Shown piece after piece: positions 48,744 to 56,049 of a stretch of DNA of 64,000 nucleotides. Within the stretch, counting starts at the first letter, position 1; each line of letters starts with the position of its first letter. The DNA comes from Flavobacterium psychrotrophum (GTDB lineage Bacteria; Bacteroidota; Bacteroidia; Flavobacteriales; Flavobacteriaceae): positions 930,001 through 994,000 of the forward strand of contig NZ_CP031557.1 of assembly GCF_003403075.1 (NCBI RefSeq). Direction: 5' to 3'. The translations under genes and the position numbers were made by a program. Under the pieces are notes generated by a model. That model had not been told where the DNA came from. It was given only the letters and a program-made list of their open reading frames with translations, and made no database searches.

Positions 48744-48882
48744 GCGTTCTTAAATCGGCTATGTAATTTTTTACTTTTTCTTTTTCATCGTCATTCAACC
48801 TGAATGAGACTATCTTTCTGCCTTGCGGTTCTCGTCCGGAACCAGGCCTGCTGCCACCTCTGTTTTCTTTTTTCTCTTCCAT
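48733..48882 (-). CDS. Small basic protein, ribbon-helix-helix-like
   Basis: A 49-residue protein, too short for most gene finders. It begins with acidic MEEKKEN, then RGGSRPGSGREPQG, a Gly/Arg/Pro motif seen at the N-terminus of many small phage and plasmid DNA-binding proteins. KIVSFRLNDDEKEKVKNYI follows, matching a ribbon-helix-helix strand and helix A. A second helix is nearly absent, so it may be truncated or dimerise differently. It could regulate the neighbouring cargo genes. The start at 48882 is the only ATG. Confidence 0.6.
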   Translation of the reverse strand: MEEKKENRGGSRPGSGREPQGRKIVSFRLNDDEKEKVKNYIADLRTQKP

Positions 48883-48894
48883 TTTATTATTCTG

Positions 48895-48971
48895 TATATT
48901 TGCAATGAAATTTGATGGTTATCAGGTTTCAATTCTACAACCTTAAAGCCCTCAATAGAGGGCTTTTTTTT
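48895..48971 (+). ncRNA. Possible short plus-strand transcript (b)
   Basis: TATATTTG at 48895 is followed ~45 bases later by AAAGCCCTC/GAGGGCTTT with eight Ts on the plus strand. A 22-codon frame from 48915 runs through the hairpin. Length would be about 60 nt. Confidence 0.35.
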
Positions 48972-48992
48972 AGCTCAGCTTAAAAAATATAC

Positions 48993-49110
48993 TATATTTG
49001 CAGCACAAGATGGTACATATACTATGGCTTGATTTTTTATCTTTCCATAATAAGGCTTTAAGCCGTAGAAAAAATCTTTAGCCCTGCATACTCTGTGGGG
49101 CTTATTTTTT
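48993..49110 (+). ncRNA. Possible short structured plus-strand transcript (c)
   Basis: TATATTTG at 48993 precedes a segment with GATTTTTT/AAAAAATC and GGCTT/AAGCC pairing, then a terminator AGCCCTGCA/TGTGGGGCT and a T run. It would be ~100 nt. A 23-codon frame from 49011 is present. Confidence 0.35.
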
Positions 49111-49506
49111 ACCCTGGTACCAGTCCATGACTTTTATAGCTTCACTCTGTGTTTCATCTTCAGTAAGATCTGTACACAAACGATTTGCCACTATAAGATG
49201 TTTTCCATCTTTAGAAACCGCCCCATAAATATTGCCAAATTTATCCGATAGCTTCATGAACATTTTTTCAGCCTCTTCAATATCTTTAGTATGGAATAAG
49301 CTATACTTAACATTATCTTTTCGGCTATAAATAAAATCATCTTTGATTTCATATTCTGTTTTTCCTGAAAACCTAATGTATTCAGGTACGATGTAAGAAA
49401 CATCGTTAGCAGTGTCATATTCGCGAATTGCCCATCCTATCTGTGCCTCTGGAAATTTTTGACCTCCGGAGCCTGCCAATATCAGGCCTAATACTTTTTT
49501 TTTCAT
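49102..49506 (-). CDS. Phage cargo protein, unknown
   Basis: A 134-residue protein that I do not recognise. A short N-terminal hydrophobic stretch (KKKVLGLILAGSGG) is followed by mixed alpha/beta sequence including DTANDVSYIVPEYIRF and DIEEAEKMFMKLSDKFGNIYGAVSKDG. It is A/T-rich in codon choice and stands apart from its neighbours with its own spacing. Its stop codon lies in the T run of the plus-strand hairpin of transcript (c). Confidence 0.65.
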   Translation of the reverse strand: MKKKVLGLILAGSGGQKFPEAQIGWAIREYDTANDVSYIVPEYIRFSGKTEYEIKDDFIYSRKDNVKYSLFHTKDIEEAEKMFMKLSDKFGNIYGAVSKDGKHLIVANRLCTDLTEDETQSEAIKVMDWYQGKK

Positions 49507-49588
49507 ATATTTGAACTGATTAAAGATTTTCTTAAGCTTAAATCGCTTTCAATTTAGAAGGGGCTGCGTGAATTCAGACCCTTTTTTT
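49506..49588 (+). ncRNA. Possible short plus-strand transcript (d)
   Basis: TATATTTG (49506-49513) touches the start codon of the minus-strand gene. It is followed by ~45 bases and an imperfect hairpin AGGG.CTG/CAG.CCCT with seven Ts on the plus strand. It would overlap the 5' leader of the minus-strand gene. Confidence 0.3.
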
Positions 49589-49590
49589 AT

Positions 49591-49881
49591 TTATTTTGTC
49601 TCGTTATAAAATTCATCCGAGCATTCAAAATAATCTTCATCCATTTCTCCATCAACATATTTTAAAACTTGCACTTCAAAAGAGTCTGATTGTGGTATTT
49701 TGTAATCTTCAAGCCATTTTTCGCGTGATGCTACATCAGAAACATATTCATACGTTTTTTCGTTTTCAGCGATGCGCTCAGTGTAAAACACTTTTGCATC
49801 AGCTTCGTTGACAAATTCTTTTTCGAAACTTCTACCGTTAACACCGTCAGTCTCTACTACTTTGTAAGTTACATTTTCCAT
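49591..49881 (-). CDS. Small acidic phage protein, unknown
   Basis: The 96-residue product is strongly acidic, mainly from Glu and Asp (ENEKTYEYVSDVASREKWLEDYKIPQ and GEMDEDYFECSDEFYNE). No signal peptide or known motif. It is preceded by a good promoter whose -33 region contains a perfect 29-base palindrome, so it is probably a regulated gene. Small acidic proteins of phages sometimes mimic DNA or inhibit host systems; that is only a possibility here. Confidence 0.65.
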   Translation of the reverse strand: MENVTYKVVETDGVNGRSFEKEFVNEADAKVFYTERIAENEKTYEYVSDVASREKWLEDYKIPQSDSFEVQVLKYVDGEMDEDYFECSDEFYNETK

Positions 49882-49925
49882 GATTTAAAAAATTTAAAGG
49901 TTATTGTTATTTCAATTCTACCATA

Positions 49926-49968
49926 CAAAGATACACTTCTTTTTGAAAACGTAATACGTTTTCAAAAA
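49926..49968 (-). promoter_or_regulatory. Promoter with 13-bp-arm palindromic operator
   Basis: On the minus strand TATCTTTG (49933-49926) is a -7 box for the 49591 gene. TTTTTGAAAACGT and its exact complement (49940-49952 and 49956-49968, 3-base spacer) cover the -33 region. A dimeric repressor could bind here. Confidence 0.6.
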
Positions 49969-50013
49969 ATAAATTAAATAATTTTGTTAGGAATATAACA
50001 ACCTGTATAAATA

Positions 50014-50046
50014 GAAAATGCCTCTCCAGAACGAAGAAGCATTTTC
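50014..50046 (-). terminator. Terminator-like hairpin after the connector block
   Basis: GAAAATGC and GCATTTTC pair around a 17-base loop, about 60 bases after the 50104 gene on the minus strand. The T run after it is weak. Confidence 0.4.
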
Positions 50047-50103
50047 AAACCAACCAATCCATAATTTTCAAATGAAAATTATTTTATGTGCGGCAAATAT
50101 ATA

Positions 50104-50469
50104 TTATTCCTCCAGCTTGCGCAAATCTTCTTTTACCGCATCTACAAAACCATACTTCAGCTCACGGATTAGATTGTTATAATGGCCGTAAATAATTTTG
50201 TTGTACACCGGATGCACTTTCTTTTTATGCTTTTCCATGCCGGCACTGATAAATTTCATGTCCACAAACCTGTGCTTCAGCATTTGTGAGTACAGTAAAT
50301 TATTGTCGTTTACCTCAAACTTACGGCCCGACCTCCAGCCATCGTTACTGAAATGGTGCGCATCCATATACTTCACCTGGGCGGCATTTACATCCTTAGC
50401 GTATTCCTGAAGGGAGCGCTGTATAAAACGCCCCTCCAGTATCTCATCAAGTGTTTTTGCCTCTGCCAT
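50104..50469 (-). CDS. Phage head-tail completion-like protein
   Basis: A 121-residue basic protein, the last gene of the portal/connector block. Features are LEGRFIQRSLQEYAKDVNAAQVKYMDAHHFSNDGWRSGRKFEV near the N-terminus and KIIYGHYNNLIRELKYGF near the end. These match a small protein that I recall in this position in many Bacteroidota prophages. By position it could be a neck or tail-completion protein. It starts 2 bases after the upstream stop. Confidence 0.65.
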   Translation of the reverse strand: MAEAKTLDEILEGRFIQRSLQEYAKDVNAAQVKYMDAHHFSNDGWRSGRKFEVNDNNLLYSQMLKHRFVDMKFISAGMEKHKKKVHPVYNKIIYGHYNNLIRELKYGFVDAVKEDLRKLEE

Positions 50470-50471
50470 AG

Positions 50472-50933
50472 TTATGCGCGGGTTTTCAGGGTAAACTCTA
50501 CATAATGCCCGTTGCAGCCATTCAGCGCCTTAACTGGATCCACACTTATTGAGTTTTCATCCAAAAACGATAGGGCATTGCAAAATATACTGGCGTTGTC
50601 AGCTTTGTCGCTTAGCAGCTTTTCTACAAAGCGCTTCGCGGTCAGTTCTGTACTGTCAAATATCTGCAGCAGGCCCTCACGGTCAAATTCGGAGTAGTCA
50701 GTCTTGGTTAAAAAGAAAAAGCCCATGGTATTACTCCACATAGCTCTGTCTTCAGCGCCGGTCATTTTTTTATATGGCCACAGGCATAGCATTAAAATGT
50801 TTTGCTCTTCGCTATGATCGTTAAGCAGCTTTGCCAGTTCCTCGGCCGTCACCACCGTTTCCACGCGCTTAATTTCGGGTATGGCCTGCTGCGCATCTTC
50901 AGCCAGCTGGATAAGTTGTTGCCTTGAGATCAT
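50472..50933 (-). CDS. Phage connector-block protein, unknown
   Basis: A 153-residue protein with an N-terminal helix (SRQQLIQLAEDAQQAIPEIKRVETV) and alternating beta strands later (HYVEFTLKTRA at the end). No known motif. It is sandwiched in the connector block with stops and starts overlapping, consistent with a head-tail joining protein. Confidence 0.65.
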   Translation of the reverse strand: MISRQQLIQLAEDAQQAIPEIKRVETVVTAEELAKLLNDHSEEQNILMLCLWPYKKMTGAEDRAMWSNTMGFFFLTKTDYSEFDREGLLQIFDSTELTAKRFVEKLLSDKADNASIFCNALSFLDENSISVDPVKALNGCNGHYVEFTLKTRA

Positions 50934-51373
50934 TAGTAATCATTGTTAGATGAATCATAACTCGAACTGCTGCTGTCATCTCCCCAACTGCCACCGGCAC
51001 CACCGCCGCTATAATCGCCGCCGCCAAATCCACTGTCAAAACCCGAACTGCTATCATTGTAGCTGTCATGTCTGGAGTGATGCCCTGAGCTGTAATCGTT
51101 ACTGCTATCGGCTGAGCTGTCAAACATTGAACCTAGCCCAAATGAAACGGCATCTGCACTATGATTTTCTGTCTCCGAACGTGTCCTCGCGCCATTTACC
51201 ATACTATCAAGATACTCATTTGAAGGCCTTGGCAGTCGTGTCCTGCCGAAATGTAACCTTAAATCATGAGGATATTCTACATTGCGCTTAGCACGTAGTT
51301 CTTCCCTCTCTATTTGTTCCTGGCTTTTTCTTAAGCCAAAGAATATCAGCAGGCGATTCCACAGTTTTTTCAT
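50933..51373 (-). CDS. Phage protein with Ser/Asp/Gly/Tyr-rich low-complexity tail
   Basis: The 146-residue protein has a basic, ordered N-terminal half (KKLWNRLLIFFGLRKSQEQIEREELRAKR). The C-terminal ~65 residues are almost only Ser, Asp, Gly, Tyr, Asn and His, with a short poly-Gly/Ser stretch. Such tails are flexible and can phase-separate or act as linkers. Position suggests a connector-block component, but the tail is unusual there. It overlaps its upstream neighbour by 4 bases. Confidence 0.7.
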   Translation of the reverse strand: MKKLWNRLLIFFGLRKSQEQIEREELRAKRNVEYPHDLRLHFGRTRLPRPSNEYLDSMVNGARTRSETENHSADAVSFGLGSMFDSSADSSNDYSSGHHSRHDSYNDSSSGFDSGFGGGDYSGGGAGGSWGDDSSSSSYDSSNNDY

Positions 51374-52236
51374 TTCGATTTATCGTTTAGTTTAGTATCA
51401 AGGTCATTTTTCTTAAGATTGTAAAGTTGCAGCAGCACCTCCCACAGGTTGGTTGCGCGTACTGCCTTAAAGTCTCCAAACACATTACTTTCTGCGAGGG
51501 CAAATGCCAGGCCATCCATACCCAGTCCCGGAACTGCTTCCATACGATCACTGTCGCCGGCATCAAACAGTATCGACAGTTCCAGTTCTTTTCCAGCCCA
51601 TGGAATAACCGCTGTAGCAAGATATTTCTGAAATGCTGCGAACAGTAAAAATACACCATAAATAAAACCGTCAGGGCAATATTTAAACGTTGTGGCGCGC
51701 GCTTCTACAGTCTCAGAATCATACGCTCGGCGTTTGCCTAATGGACGTTTTTTAGAGCGATAAAGTATAGCGGCAAGATCGTAAAGCAGAGCACCGTTAC
51801 CGGTAGCGGAGAAGTCAAGAAACAGGCGTTGCGCGTCCAGGTACTCGCCAAAGGTTACATTGGCAAAGCCATCGGCTGGGCCGTAATAATTTCGCCACAG
51901 CGGCTTTTGCTTTGGTACCGGATTATGAATAAAATCCAAATTGATGACCTTTTGCCCATCTCTATTATCAAAGAACGATTCTACGAGTTGCGAAATGCTA
52001 TAGACATTGCACCACTTATCTTGCTCATCATTAACAAACAGCGTTTTTTTCGACTGCTTGAGGTCGAGCAACTTGTACACCGCCTGTACTTTTAAGTCAT
52101 AATAACTCAGCTGATGGGTGTGGTACCGGTACAGCAGCCCGCACATTTCAATGTACTGTGCAGCATCGCACTGGGCGAGGTTCTGCGGTAAATACAGCAT
52201 AAGCTTAAGTTCCGGAATTTCTATGGTATGTTGCAT
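51370..52236 (-). CDS. Phage connector-block protein, unknown
   Basis: A 288-residue protein that I do not recognise. The first half has LYLPQNLAQCDAAQYIEMCGLLYRYHTHQLSYYDLKVQAVYKLL, and the second half has a hydrophobic FIYGVFLLFAAFQKYLATAVIPWAG stretch. The N-terminus recalls small regulatory or scaffolding proteins in Bacteroidota phages. It overlaps both neighbours (16 bases upstream, 4 downstream). Confidence 0.65.
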   Translation of the reverse strand: MQHTIEIPELKLMLYLPQNLAQCDAAQYIEMCGLLYRYHTHQLSYYDLKVQAVYKLLDLKQSKKTLFVNDEQDKWCNVYSISQLVESFFDNRDGQKVINLDFIHNPVPKQKPLWRNYYGPADGFANVTFGEYLDAQRLFLDFSATGNGALLYDLAAILYRSKKRPLGKRRAYDSETVEARATTFKYCPDGFIYGVFLLFAAFQKYLATAVIPWAGKELELSILFDAGDSDRMEAVPGLGMDGLAFALAESNVFGDFKAVRATNLWEVLLQLYNLKKNDLDTKLNDKSK

Positions 52237-52541
52237 AACATAAGGTTTGGTTTTAAGATGATGCCCAGCTCTGCCATTCGTTTGCCAAATTTTCCCTCTA
52301 CCTGATGGCGGCAGCGCTCGCGGCTTTTGCCCTTTACCGGTATAAAATCGCTATCGGCTTTTACGCCCAGGTATTTTTCCATATGCTGCCTGATGCGGTA
52401 TTTTAGAATGATACGCTCAACTTCGCGATCCATATCTTTCTTGGCCACCGCACCCATCAGTTTGTTCTCCATCTTTTTTGCCGTCCTGATAGACCTGAAG
52501 TAACGCAGGCGGTAATATAGCTTAAATAGTCTCTCTTTCAT
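52221..52541 (-). CDS. Small basic phage protein
   Basis: A 106-residue, Lys/Arg-rich helical protein (KERLFKLYYRLRYFRSIRTAKKMENK). No family recognised. It starts 4 bases after the DUF6712-like gene and overlaps the next gene by 16 bases, so it is co-translated. A DNA-contacting connector role is possible given its charge. Confidence 0.65.
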   Translation of the reverse strand: MKERLFKLYYRLRYFRSIRTAKKMENKLMGAVAKKDMDREVERIILKYRIRQHMEKYLGVKADSDFIPVKGKSRERCRHQVEGKFGKRMAELGIILKPNLMLCNIP

Positions 52542-52545
52542 AGTT

Positions 52546-53508
52546 TTATGTCGATATATAATTTGTTCCTGTAATGAATTCGGGGAAAATGCTGCTGTCT
52601 GATTGCGCAGCAGCTGGAGGCGGAGGAACTGCCACCAGCTGCTCTATGCGCTCCAGGGCATCGGCGGCATCTTTAAGGAATGCCTGGCGCGCTGCCGGCA
52701 CTTCAAGATTTGCTGCAGGCCTGCGTATTTGTGTTGAGTCACGATCTGAAGTATATGCCTGCAGCACACCTTCAGGGAAGATGGTTACAGACAGTCTGAG
52801 CATTCCCCACGCCAGGCTATGGTACACACATGCCTCCTGAATAGCTTCAAGCAAGTCAAAATTTTCACCTTCTATTTCACCGCCCGATTGCACAAGCGTT
52901 TTAAGCCCTTCATAGCGTTCTTTACCTATACGTGGCAGTATTTGTTTGCGTTCGCATTGTAAAAGCCCTGGCGCGAGCTGTAGCAGTATCAGGCGCGATT
53001 GTATTGTAAAGTGATCGTCGAATATTGCAGTGGTGTTTACAAACAGCTTTTTTACCTTTTTGTAAGCTTCAGAACCTTTCCAGCCTTCAACATCTTCCAG
53101 ATATTCCAGCAGGTCGTCCATCGCGCGGTAGTAGCGCTTTACCAGGGCCTCATTGTCCCGGTCAAGCATCCATTCAAACGCCTGCTTCTCATTTTCATCC
53201 TGACGCATCTTACGCCCATTTGTTGTATGGGCTACATCATTACTGTTGGCAAGCAATGCGTAAGCTTCTACAGCAATAGGATAACGGGCATGGTAGACAA
53301 GCATTTCAAGGTCCTCAGCGCCATCTGTGTAAGCATCGGTTATCTTATCGTACATATCTTGGCCGATAAGCCTCACAAGGCTTTTTGTAGCCGTAATAAT
53401 ATCGGGCTGAATTTTAGAAAATTTAATGTCAGCATCGATAAAACCGAGCAGCTCCTTAAGTTCGGGGCTGCTGCCGTTGTTCGCAGGTTTTGCAAAGAGT
53501 AATTTCAT
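52546..53508 (-). CDS. DUF6712-like phage protein
   Basis: The 320-residue, mostly helical protein resembles the DUF6712 family of Bacteroidota phages by length, position after portal and general composition, though I cannot confirm this without a search. The first ~40 residues include LLGFIDADIKFSKIQPDIITATKSLVRLIGQDMYDKI. The C-terminus has a Pro/Ala-rich linker and ends SSIFPEFITGTNYIST. Its start overlaps the portal stop by one base. Likely a head-tail connector. Confidence 0.6.
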   Translation of the reverse strand: MKLLFAKPANNGSSPELKELLGFIDADIKFSKIQPDIITATKSLVRLIGQDMYDKITDAYTDGAEDLEMLVYHARYPIAVEAYALLANSNDVAHTTNGRKMRQDENEKQAFEWMLDRDNEALVKRYYRAMDDLLEYLEDVEGWKGSEAYKKVKKLFVNTTAIFDDHFTIQSRLILLQLAPGLLQCERKQILPRIGKERYEGLKTLVQSGGEIEGENFDLLEAIQEACVYHSLAWGMLRLSVTIFPEGVLQAYTSDRDSTQIRRPAANLEVPAARQAFLKDAADALERIEQLVAVPPPPAAAQSDSSIFPEFITGTNYIST

Positions 53509-54866
53509 TATACGATGTTTTTAAGGCGTTTATCGGGGTTTACGTCCTGCTCTTTCTCTGGCTGAATGTGGTAAAAGCCCATTTTAAGATTCAGTTCCGG
53601 GAAGTTTGCCCTGAGGGCGTAGTTCATAGCTTTCATAATGATCATCTGAGGAATGTCTATTCCAGTGGCCATATAGTTCTTAAGCGCGTAAATCTGCTCT
53701 GAACCACTGTCTGATTTGCCATTTTCAGAAACGTTGCCTAAGGCGCCATGTAATCCTATGCCGGCAGATACCGCGCGGTCGGCACGATCGCTAATACTGA
53801 TGTACGCATCGATGAAGTCTTTTACCTTTTGGTCAATAACATGTATTTCCCACCCGTGCTCAAGAATATTATGGGCATCTACCTCAAGTATTTTCTTAGT
53901 ATGCCAATACTTACCACTGTTTTCCTCTCCGGAAAGTACATCGGATATCTTTTTAAGAAGTTCTTGCTCATACGCGTAAAGCAATTTCTTTTCGTATGTA
54001 ACTCCAGCCAGCTTGCAGCGATTTTGTATTTCTTCTTCCTTTTCATCCCAATAAGCTTTTGGAGATACAATATGATACTTAAGATTAATACTGTTCTTAG
54101 CATATGCCTTTAAGATCAATGGCGTGGCAGTGGAACGCCTAAGCCATTCCAGCGAGCCATAGAGGTCTGGTATGGTATAGAAGTCCGTACAGAAACTATA
54201 GAGGTTGCTGTACAGTATGCTATTTTTAAGAGCGAATGGCTTTGTAAAATCGAATTTGCCATATACTTTGCAGTCAAGGGAAAGCGGAGTGGCAAAGCTC
54301 CAGTCGTTAGTGATAACATGGGTAGGCTTAGGCGATGTAGCAGTACGGATCCTGCCCAGACGTGCCTTGCTAGGCTCTATACTCTCCAAGCTATGGATAA
54401 AGTTTTTCCCTATACGGCTACCCTTAGTAAGCTCAAACTTACTATACACACCTTGCATGTACTGATAGTCGATATCAAGCTTGAGCAGATAATCTTCGTA
54501 GTCCCAGCTATCGAGCCATGCACGTACTGTTGCATTGTCCTGCCAGTCTTTGATTAGTACACCTTTTTCAAAGCGCTCTTGATACAATTGTGGCCCTGAA
54601 CCCCAAAGCAATTGAGACTTCTTAGTCAATATACCAGGAGCAAGGCTGTTGTTCTGTACCACATCCTTAATGAGGTCGGGTAAGTCATTGCTAGCACCGT
54701 AAGGATAAACTACATAGTCGCCTATGTAACTCTGCTTACCATTAAAGTCAAGGTCGTTCACCCTGCCGCCATCCTCCAGTACACGCGGTATGTTTGCTAC
54801 CTGATAGGTAAAGGCCATGTTCTCTGCCTGTATAATAGCATCCCTGCCTACAAATTCTATGTTCAT
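53508..54866 (-). CDS. Phage portal protein
   Basis: At 452 residues this fits phage portal proteins. The region YVVYPYGASNDLPDLIKDVVQNNSLAPGILTKKSQLLWGSG (about 52-92) is typical of Bacteroidota portals. A long helical stretch follows near 280-340, then the helix/tunnel region ISDRADRAVSAGIGLHGALGNVSENGKSDSGSEQIYALKNYM (about 363-402). Portals form the dodecameric DNA entry ring at one capsid vertex. It lies downstream of a small gene in the portal block and is separated from the terminase by an opposite-strand cassette. Confidence 0.85.
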   Translation of the reverse strand: MNIEFVGRDAIIQAENMAFTYQVANIPRVLEDGGRVNDLDFNGKQSYIGDYVVYPYGASNDLPDLIKDVVQNNSLAPGILTKKSQLLWGSGPQLYQERFEKGVLIKDWQDNATVRAWLDSWDYEDYLLKLDIDYQYMQGVYSKFELTKGSRIGKNFIHSLESIEPSKARLGRIRTATSPKPTHVITNDWSFATPLSLDCKVYGKFDFTKPFALKNSILYSNLYSFCTDFYTIPDLYGSLEWLRRSTATPLILKAYAKNSINLKYHIVSPKAYWDEKEEEIQNRCKLAGVTYEKKLLYAYEQELLKKISDVLSGEENSGKYWHTKKILEVDAHNILEHGWEIHVIDQKVKDFIDAYISISDRADRAVSAGIGLHGALGNVSENGKSDSGSEQIYALKNYMATGIDIPQMIIMKAMNYALRANFPELNLKMGFYHIQPEKEQDVNPDKRLKNIV

Positions 54867-55141
54867 GGCTTTACAGTATAGTCGTTAAACGTTAGGAGTA
54901 GGGCAAGGTGGAAGAATCTGGGCTTCTCACTCCATGAGTGATCGGTGTAGGCAATGAGTGTATCTGCTTTCTTGCTCTGGTCATTGCGCAGACCCTTGCG
55001 CAGTATAGCCTTATGCACCACCTTGACACCGTCGCTTTCGTGCTTAGAGCCATTGTATGACATATAGGTAAATGAGAAGGGTACATTAGCCTCGGCAAGC
55101 TTACGCATCTGCCCTATGGCTTCGAGTGGTGTTATATCCAT
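54863..55141 (-). CDS. Small phage protein upstream of portal
   Basis: The 92-residue protein starts at MDITPLEAIGQMRKLA; a longer frame to 55204 would run through a dense group of inverted repeats. It is basic and mixed alpha/beta (FSFTYMSYNGSKHESDGVKVVHKAILRKG). The C-terminal FFHLALLLTFNDYTV is beta-like. Function unknown. It is the first gene of the portal block, overlaps portal by 4 bases, and follows the conserved element at 55186-55198. Confidence 0.7.
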   Translation of the reverse strand: MDITPLEAIGQMRKLAEANVPFSFTYMSYNGSKHESDGVKVVHKAILRKGLRNDQSKKADTLIAYTDHSWSEKPRFFHLALLLTFNDYTVKP

Positions 55142-55198
55142 GCAACTACATTTTATTGCAATGTTACACCCATGTAGTTGCATGATGTGTAACATGGA
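55139..55198 (-). promoter_or_regulatory. Conserved phage element, copy 3, inside interleaved inverted repeats (portal block)
   Basis: TCCATGTTACAC on the minus strand (55198-55187) lies 45 bases before the first ATG of the block. The segment also holds CATGCAACTACA (55139-55150) facing its exact complement (55173-55184). ATGTTACAC (55161-55169) faces GTGTAACAT (55187-55195). Two dyads overlap, as expected for a regulated phage promoter. Confidence 0.55.
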
Positions 55199-55482
55199 CA
55201 ACACCAGTAAACACAGGGCTTACAGCCCTAACAGGTGGTTGCCGCCCTGCCCACCGGCGGGTGGCGTGCCCTCATATTTCCCTCGCGCGCAGGCATATGC
55301 AACAACATTCCTTCTTCTTAGCGGGACGGTATACATCTACAGAGAGTATCAACGAAGCAAAACCCGTTTAGGGTTTTTTCGCTGATTATGAGGTGTTTGC
55401 GAAAATCAGTTGATTTTTAAGGGGCTTTTTTCGACCTTAAAAAATGTGGTTTTGCCCTATTTATAAGCATTATTGATATGAG
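55199..55482. other. G/C-rich structured non-coding gap
   Basis: About 280 bases between the divergent portal block and toxin cassette. Plus-strand hairpins include AGGGCT/AGCCCT (55215-55229) and CCACC/GGTGG near 55250. Local G/C is visibly higher than around it. A 63-codon plus-strand frame from 55194 spans it but looks unlike a protein. Could hold a small RNA ending at the 55359 terminator. Confidence 0.4.
55359..55379 (+). terminator. Intrinsic terminator (plus strand)
   Basis: AAAACCC pairs with GGGTTTT around GTTTA, followed by more Ts. No gene is known upstream on this strand, which suggests a non-coding transcript or read-through protection. Confidence 0.6.
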
Positions 55483-55551
55483 AAAATATGACATTTTTGT
55501 CATATTTTACGCTTTCAAATTTGGGTATAACTGGGTATTTTTGTATCTTTA
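55483..55551 (+). promoter_or_regulatory. Operator-like palindrome and promoter of the plus-strand cassette
   Basis: AAAATATGAC and its exact complement (55483-55492, 55499-55508) flank a 6-base spacer. Downstream, TTG (55521) and TATCTTTA (55544-55551) form a -33/-7 pair with N20. The palindrome lies just upstream of the -33 box, where an activator or repressor could bind. Confidence 0.5.
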
Positions 55552-55581
55552 CGTAGTTAATAATCAATAACATATAAGCAC

Positions 55582-55980
55582 ATGAGCACAAAAAACACAG
55601 CCACGCAACTACAAAATTCTGAAAAAAATCAACCTGCTGCAACCGCCACGGAGCAAGCCAAAAACGACCACAAAGCGCAGGAAAACGTACTTAAGGCTAT
55701 TTTAATGCCTGTTAACGCTTCTCAAAGGCTGAAAAGTCTTGAAAATATGCAATTATTAGGGAAACGTTACGCGTTTTTACAAGCGAAGCAAGATGAACTG
55801 AACACCTTTTTAATCAGTAATGACGATACAAAGGAAAAATTAACCCTGAAAAATGCAAGTGGCTTTGAATTTACCATCAGTAACACGAATGTTATTGCGG
55901 AGGTAGTAGAGCGAATAGCAGCACACTTAGAGCAGAAGAGACAAAGTACAGAGCAGGAAATTTTAAACTTTGTAATCTAA
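55582..55980 (+). CDS. Cassette gene 1: helical protein, unknown
   Basis: The 132-residue protein has a Gln/Thr/Ala-rich disordered N-terminus (residues 1-35). A helical core follows (NASQRLKSLENMQLLGKRYAFLQAKQDELNTFL), then a beta/helix end (GFEFTISNTNVIAEVVERIAAHLEQKRQ). I recall similar small proteins on Bacteroidota mobile elements without a function. It is the first gene of the four-gene plus-strand cassette, with its own promoter and a hairpin after its stop. Confidence 0.65.
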   Translation: MSTKNTATQLQNSEKNQPAATATEQAKNDHKAQENVLKAILMPVNASQRLKSLENMQLLGKRYAFLQAKQDELNTFLISNDDTKEKLTLKNASGFEFTISNTNVIAEVVERIAAHLEQKRQSTEQEILNFVI

Positions 55981-55991
55981 ATTAAAAAAAT

Positions 55992-56023
55992 GACCCCCCG
56001 AAAGGTGGAAGTTTCGAGGGGTC
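55992..56023 (+). terminator. Hairpin after cassette gene 1
   Basis: GACCCC-CCGAAA pairs with TTTCG-GGGGTC (one bulge) 11 bases after the stop. There is no T run, so it may be a partial terminator or an mRNA stability element. Confidence 0.5.
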
Positions 56024-56049
56024 TAACAATTAAATTAATATACACGACA

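Noticed and set aside
55194..55385. 63-codon plus-strand frame before the SymE cassette
   Set aside because: It ends in residues encoded by the terminator hairpin, is Pro/Tyr/Arg-rich without order, and has no promoter of good fit. I treat the region as non-coding.
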